Both the position numbers and the translations under genes were made by a program. The notes below the pieces were generated by a model, which was given only the letters and a program-made list of their open reading frames with translations, searched no databases and was not told the DNA's origin. Shown piece after piece: positions 5,549 through 8,035 of a stretch of 8,035 nt of DNA. Source of the DNA: Clostridiales bacterium (lineage in GTDB: Bacteria > Bacillota > Clostridia > Oscillospirales > QAKW01); the NCBI GenBank assembly GCA_003343605.1, contig QAKW01000077.1, forward strand, positions 1 to 8,035, written 5' to 3'. Numbering within the stretch: position 1 is the first letter of the stretch; each line of letters starts with the position of its first letter.

Positions 5549-6473
5549 ATTATTGGGAAACGGGCCCATTAACCGCGCGCTGGAGCGGGGGATTCCGGCG
5601 CAGGCTTATCTGATCTGCGGGGAGCCGGGCTCGGGTAAAAAAACGCTTGCGCGGCTGATGGCCGAAAAGATTACCGGCGACCGGAGCGGCCGGGCGGCGC
5701 GGGGAGAGCATCCCGATGTTTTCTGGCTCGGCCCGAAAGAAGCGGGAAAAATGATTCCGGTTGAGGAAGTGCGCGCTCTGCGCCGGGAGGCTTTTGTACT
5801 GCCCAATGAGGCGCCCCGGAAGGTACTGATTATCGACCGTGCGGAAGCACTGAACGAGAGCGGGCAGAACGCGATTCTGAAGGTTTTGGAAGAGCCGCCG
5901 GAGCGGGCGGTCTTTTTGCTGCTGGCTGTAAACCGGCAGGCCATGCTGCCAACGATCCGTTCCCGCTGCGTGCTCTGGGAGCTGGGGCCTGTCGGCCCGG
6001 AGGAAGGCGTACCCTTTTTAAAGGAACGGTTTCCCCAAAATCCCGATACGCAGGCGGCGCTGCGCGCCGCAGGGGGGAATCTCGGGCTGGCCTGCACATA
6101 TCTGGAGGGCGGCACCCTTTTTACTTACGCCGAGCTGGGCGTTCGGTTTCTAGGAAGGCTGTGCCGCGGCAAAAGGCTGGCGGCGGATCAGCTGCTTTCA
6201 GAACTGCCCAAGGGGGCTTTTCCCGCCTTTCTTGAAAGCTTCGCCCGCCTGTGCCGGGATTTTTTACTGTATAAAACCGGCAGCGGTGAGGAAAATATCG
6301 TTTTTTTGGAAAGCATCTTGCAAATTAAAGGTTTTTTAGGTAGAATGAAATTGGAGCAGCTCTATAAGATGGCGTCTCTGACGCTGGATAGTAAGAGTAT
6401 GCTCGCCAACTATGGCAATGAGAATCTGGTGAAAACCTGTTTTATTGCGGAAATGGGAGAACTGTTAAATTGA
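5541..6473 (+). CDS. holB: DNA polymerase III delta' subunit (clamp loader)
   Basis: 310-residue AAA+ subunit of the replicative clamp loader, which with delta and tau/gamma opens the beta clamp. Seen: P-loop-like GEPGSGKKT (27-35), HPDVFWL (57-63), KVLIIDRAEALNESGQNAILKVLEEPPE (94-121, the conserved Walker B/box region), and the SRC sensor motif (141-143), followed by a helical lid and C-terminal collar. Two oddities: the P-loop reads GKK instead of GKT/S, in line with a delta' that need not hydrolyse ATP, and the usual four-cysteine zinc module before HPDV is missing, replaced by a short cysteine-free loop (GDRSGRAARGE). Start ATG 5541 overlaps the racemase-like stop by 8 bases (ATGAATAG), with GGAG 7 bases upstream; the in-frame ATG 5499 lies inside the preceding gene and has no ribosome binding site. 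Confidence 0.93.
   Translation: MNRLLGNGPINRALERGIPAQAYLICGEPGSGKKTLARLMAEKITGDRSGRAARGEHPDVFWLGPKEAGKMIPVEEVRALRREAFVLPNEAPRKVLIIDRAEALNESGQNAILKVLEEPPERAVFLLLAVNRQAMLPTIRSRCVLWELGPVGPEEGVPFLKERFPQNPDTQAALRAAGGNLGLACTYLEGGTLFTYAELGVRFLGRLCRGKRLAADQLLSELPKGAFPAFLESFARLCRDFLLYKTGSGEENIVFLESILQIKGFLGRMKLEQLYKMASLTLDSKSMLANYGNENLVKTCFIAEMGELLN
6318..6346 (+). promoter_or_regulatory. Possible internal promoter ahead of ricT
   Basis: Inside the AT-richer end of holB: TTGCAA (6318-6323), 17-base spacer, TAGAAT (6341-6346). Each hexamer is an imperfect match, so this is a weak candidate that could give ricT some independent transcription. Confidence 0.25.
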
Positions 6474-7351
6474 TCAATATCGTTGGGGTCCGTTTTAAAG
6501 AGAACGGAAAGACCTATTATTTTGATCCCCGCGGGCTGGAATTGGCGCAGGGGGATTATTGCGTGGTGGAAACCGCGCGGGGAACCGAATGCGGCGAGGT
6601 GGTTCTGGCACCGCGGCCGGTGGAAGATCATGAGGTGGTGCAGCCGCTCAAGCCGGTGCTGCGGATTGCCGATGCGGCGGATCACCGCCAGATGGAGCGA
6701 AACCGCACGCGGGAAAAGCGGGCTGCGGAGGTATTTGCCGAAAAGGTGCGTAAGCATGGGCTGGAAATGTCGCTGGTAGACGTTGAATATACCTTCGACG
6801 GCAGCAAGATCCTCTTTTTCTTTACGGCCGAGGGCAGGGTGGATTTTCGTGAGCTGGTCAAAGATCTGGCTTCTGTTTTTAAAACGCGGATCGAGCTGCG
6901 GCAGATCGGCGTGCGGGATGAATGCAAGATGATGGGCGGAATCGGCATGTGCGGCAGGCCGTTTTGCTGCAGCCAGTTTCTAAACGATTTCAGCCGCGTT
7001 ACCATCAAGAGCGCGAAAGATCAGGGGCTGCCGCTGAACCCGGTAAAGATCAGCGGCGTATGCGGCATTCTGATGTGCTGCTTAAATTATGAGCAGCAGA
7101 CCTATGAGGAGCTTGGCAAAAAGATTCCGAAGGTCGGCACCCCGGTTGAAACGCCGGCCGGCCGGGGAACCGTGGTGGAAACGGCGGTGCTTACCGGTAC
7201 GGTAAAGGTCCGGTATCCGGCGGAGGACGGAACCTTTACCTTTGAAACGCTGAGCGCCAAAGACGTGCGCCCCCTGAAAACAGCGAAAGCACCGCGCGAA
7301 GAAAAGGCTGCAAAAGACCAAAAAACGACCAAAGAACCCATAGAACAATAA
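6470..7351 (+). CDS. ricT: PSP1 domain protein RicT (YaaT), RNase Y-associated regulatory complex subunit
   Basis: 293-residue protein homologous to B. subtilis YaaT/RicT. In B. subtilis it works with RicA and RicF in an Fe-S-containing complex that directs RNase Y mRNA processing and affects sporulation and biofilm formation. N-terminus MINIVGVRFKENGKTYYFDP is diagnostic. The PSP1 core carries the conserved cysteines: C152, the cluster MCGRPFCC (C161, C166, C167) and VCGILMCC (C198, C203, C204), candidate ligands for the 4Fe-4S clusters. The C-terminus (from about 272) is a charged Lys/Glu/Thr-rich tail, probably disordered. It starts with TTG at 6470, overlapping the holB stop (TTGA), with GGGAGA about 9 bases upstream; no ATG nearby restores the conserved N-terminus. 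The holB-ricT order is conserved in Bacillota. RicA and RicF genes are not in the window. Confidence 0.93.
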   Translation: MINIVGVRFKENGKTYYFDPRGLELAQGDYCVVETARGTECGEVVLAPRPVEDHEVVQPLKPVLRIADAADHRQMERNRTREKRAAEVFAEKVRKHGLEMSLVDVEYTFDGSKILFFFTAEGRVDFRELVKDLASVFKTRIELRQIGVRDECKMMGGIGMCGRPFCCSQFLNDFSRVTIKSAKDQGLPLNPVKISGVCGILMCCLNYEQQTYEELGKKIPKVGTPVETPAGRGTVVETAVLTGTVKVRYPAEDGTFTFETLSAKDVRPLKTAKAPREEKAAKDQKTTKEPIEQ

Positions 7352-7365
7352 TTTTTAAAAAATGC

Positions 7366-7394
7366 TTGAAAAGCGCGGCATTGTATGATAGTAT
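7366..7394 (+). promoter_or_regulatory. Promoter of the structured RNA / ferredoxin transcript
   Basis: -35 TTGAAA (7366-7371, five of six consensus bases), 17-base spacer, extended -10 TGATAGTAT with hexamer 7389-7394. Predicted start near 7401, immediately before the structured RNA. No terminator is seen after ricT, so read-through may contribute. Confidence 0.65.
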
Positions 7395-7400
7395 ATCTTT

Positions 7401-7560
7401 GTATTAAAGCTACGAAGCGATGTCTCCTCCTGTTTGGGCGGGGAATATCCCGGTGGTTCGGCGGGGCAGTCCCTCGCGGAAACCCGAAGGGGCGCGGCCC
7501 CTATCGTGCTTGAACGACGGGGCGGTGCCCCTGATTGAAGGAGGTGTACTGAGAAGTGGC
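7401..7560 (+). ncRNA. Structured RNA: 6S-like (ssrS-like) candidate or ferredoxin 5' leader
   Basis: About 160 nt, GC-rich, directly downstream of a promoter and without a convincing reading frame. Hand folding gives a long rod: GCUAC (7409-7413) with GUGGC (7556-7560); AUGUCUCC (7420-7427) with GGAGGUGU (7540-7547); a central bubble whose 3' strand contains the hairpin GGGGC-GGU-GCCCC (7519-7531); GUUUGGGC (7432-7439) with GCUUGAAC (7508-7515); GGGG (7440-7443) with CCCC (7498-7501); UCCC (7448-7451) with GGGG (7489-7492); GGUU (7455-7458) with AACC (7481-7484); and an apical stem GCGGGG-CAGU-CCCUCGC (7461-7477). A rod with a central bubble and a 3'-strand hairpin is the layout of bacterial 6S RNA, which binds RNA polymerase. 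However, there is no terminator before the ferredoxin gene and the basal helices cover its Shine-Dalgarno and start codon, so a cis-acting leader is equally possible. A local hairpin GGGGC-GCG-GCCCC (7489-7501) competes with the rod. Confidence 0.6.
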
Positions 7561-7723
7561 ACATGTAATTACCGACGCTTGCCTGAATTGCGGTACCTGC
7601 GAGGGTGAATGCCCGGTCGGCGCGATCTCTGCCGGGGATGATAAATATGTAATCAATCCCGATGAATGCATTGATTGCGGCGCCTGTGCTTCCGCCTGTC
7701 CGGCTGAGGCAATTGAAGGCTGA
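7556..7723 (+). CDS. 2[4Fe-4S] ferredoxin, clostridial type
   Basis: 55-residue bacterial ferredoxin, a cytoplasmic low-potential electron carrier for anaerobic metabolism. Two classic cluster motifs: C9-xx-C12-xx-C15-xxx-C19-P and C38-xx-C41-xx-C44-xxx-C48-P, all eight cysteines present, with the family pseudo-symmetry (CPVGAI in the first half, CPAEAI in the second). Length matches the usual 55-56 residues. It starts with GTG at 7556: the only nearby ATG (7563) is out of frame and followed directly by TAA, while AAGGAGGTG (7538-7546) provides a near-perfect but somewhat distant ribosome binding site, 9 to 11 bases away. That site and the GTG can pair with the upstream structured RNA, implying translational control. 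The gene is followed by a strong terminator, so it forms a single-gene unit. The redox partner is unknown. Confidence 0.95.
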   Translation: MAHVITDACLNCGTCEGECPVGAISAGDDKYVINPDECIDCGACASACPAEAIEG

Positions 7724-7739
7724 ACATATTTTAAAAGTA

Positions 7740-7771
7740 AAAACCGCCGTTGGGAAAGACGGCGGTTTTTT
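7740..7771 (+). terminator. Intrinsic terminator after the ferredoxin gene
   Basis: Stem CCGCCGT (7744-7750) / ACGGCGG (7759-7765), loop TGGGAAAG, followed by six T and preceded by four A. It separates the ferredoxin transcript from the acetyltransferase gene; the flanking A tract could allow weaker function on the other strand. Confidence 0.9.
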
Positions 7772-7792
7772 CGTATAGGGAGGCTTTGAAAT

Positions 7793-8035
7793 ATGCAGGA
7801 GATCCGAAAGGGAACACGGGAAGATATTGCAAAAATTCAGAAAATATATGATCATATTTTAAGTGAAGAAGAAAACGGAAACGCCTCAACCGGCTGGATC
7901 CGGGGCGTTTACCCTACGGAGGAGACCGCGCTTGCGGCCTGGAAGGCGGGGGAGCTGTTTGTAATGGCGCAGGAAGATGCTGTGGTTGCGGCCGCGCGGA
8001 TCAATCAGACGCAGGTGCCGGAATATCAAAACGCT
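7793..8035 (+). CDS. GNAT family N-acetyltransferase, N-terminal part (cut by window edge)
   Basis: The first 81 codons of a predicted acetyl-CoA-dependent N-acetyltransferase, open to the last base. Seen: an opening beta strand and helix typical of GNAT proteins (MQEIRKGTREDIAKIQKIYDHI), then the segment TGWIRGVYPTEETALAAW, then FVMAQEDAVVAAARINQ, which matches GNAT strands 2 and 3, and VPEYQNA at the edge. The acetyl-CoA-binding R/QxxGxG/A loop lies outside the window, so the family call rests on the N-terminal pattern. GGGAGG (7778-7783) sits 9 bases before ATG 7793. The gene begins just 21 bases after the ferredoxin terminator; no clear separate promoter is visible, so it may depend on read-through or a weak start within the terminator region. 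Substrate unknown. Confidence 0.85.
   Translation, partial: MQEIRKGTREDIAKIQKIYDHILSEEENGNASTGWIRGVYPTEETALAAWKAGELFVMAQEDAVVAAARINQTQVPEYQNA

Noticed and set aside
7401..7560. SRP RNA, tmRNA or RNase P RNA as identity of the structured RNA
   Set aside because: The conserved cores (SRP GGTCAGG/GGAAGGAAGC-type loop, tmRNA acceptor and tag frame, RNase P GAGGAAAGTC) are not present; only the 6S-like rod layout fits, and that by shape only.
7420..7608. Plus-strand 62-codon frame covering the leader RNA and ferredoxin start
   Set aside because: It overlaps the ferredoxin gene in another frame, has no Shine-Dalgarno before its ATG, and runs through the paired arms of the structured RNA; the sequence looks RNA-like, not protein-like.
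7355..7855. Minus-strand 166-codon frame across the ferredoxin region
   Set aside because: It spans a promoter, the structured RNA, the ferredoxin gene and a terminator on the other strand; no motif supports it.
1..8035. CRISPR arrays, tRNA or rRNA genes, insertion sequences, phage genes
   Set aside because: No regularly spaced direct repeats, no cloverleaf or rRNA signature, no transposase or integrase frame and no terminal inverted repeats were seen.

Overview
The window reads as chromosomal DNA of a moderately GC-rich Gram-positive anaerobe of the class Clostridia (Oscillospiraceae/Ruminococcaceae-like). Four things support this: strong AAGGAGG-type ribosome binding sites, the Bacillota gene order holB-ricT, a FemX-type peptidoglycan ligase, and several small Fe-S/redox proteins (DUF1858 protein, 2[4Fe-4S] ferredoxin). 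This assignment is inference from gene content; no rRNA is present.

Left part (1-1625, minus strand): a Crp/Fnr-type regulator is followed, with a 4-base ATGA overlap, by a NitT/TauT-type ABC-transporter substrate-binding lipoprotein that runs off the left edge. A good sigma-70 promoter precedes the regulator. A 16-base inverted repeat just downstream of the predicted transcription start is the obvious candidate autoregulatory operator.

Middle (1626-3400): an AT-rich intergenic stretch leads into a plus-strand integral-membrane acyltransferase (acyltransferase_3 family). A bidirectional terminator is shared with a convergent 66-residue DUF1858 redox-disulfide protein, whose promoter diverges from that of the next operon.

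Right-centre (3334-7351, plus strand): a tightly packed operon encodes a FemX-like aminoacyl-tRNA-dependent peptidoglycan ligase, an alanine-racemase-fold PLP protein that appears to have lost the trans-acting catalytic residues, DNA polymerase III delta' (holB) and the RicT/YaaT PSP1-domain protein. Junctions are a 10-base gap, an 8-base overlap and a 4-base overlap. The first two genes suggest cell-wall amino-acid chemistry; the last two are the conserved Bacillota pair.

Right end (7366-8035): a promoter drives a strongly structured RNA of about 160 nt, a rod with a central bubble resembling 6S RNA. Its basal helices cover the Shine-Dalgarno and GTG start of a 55-residue ferredoxin. A terminator follows, then the 5' part of a GNAT acetyltransferase that runs off the right edge.

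The points most worth a second look are the structured RNA over the ferredoxin start, the degenerate racemase-like protein beside FemX, and the Crp-family operator.
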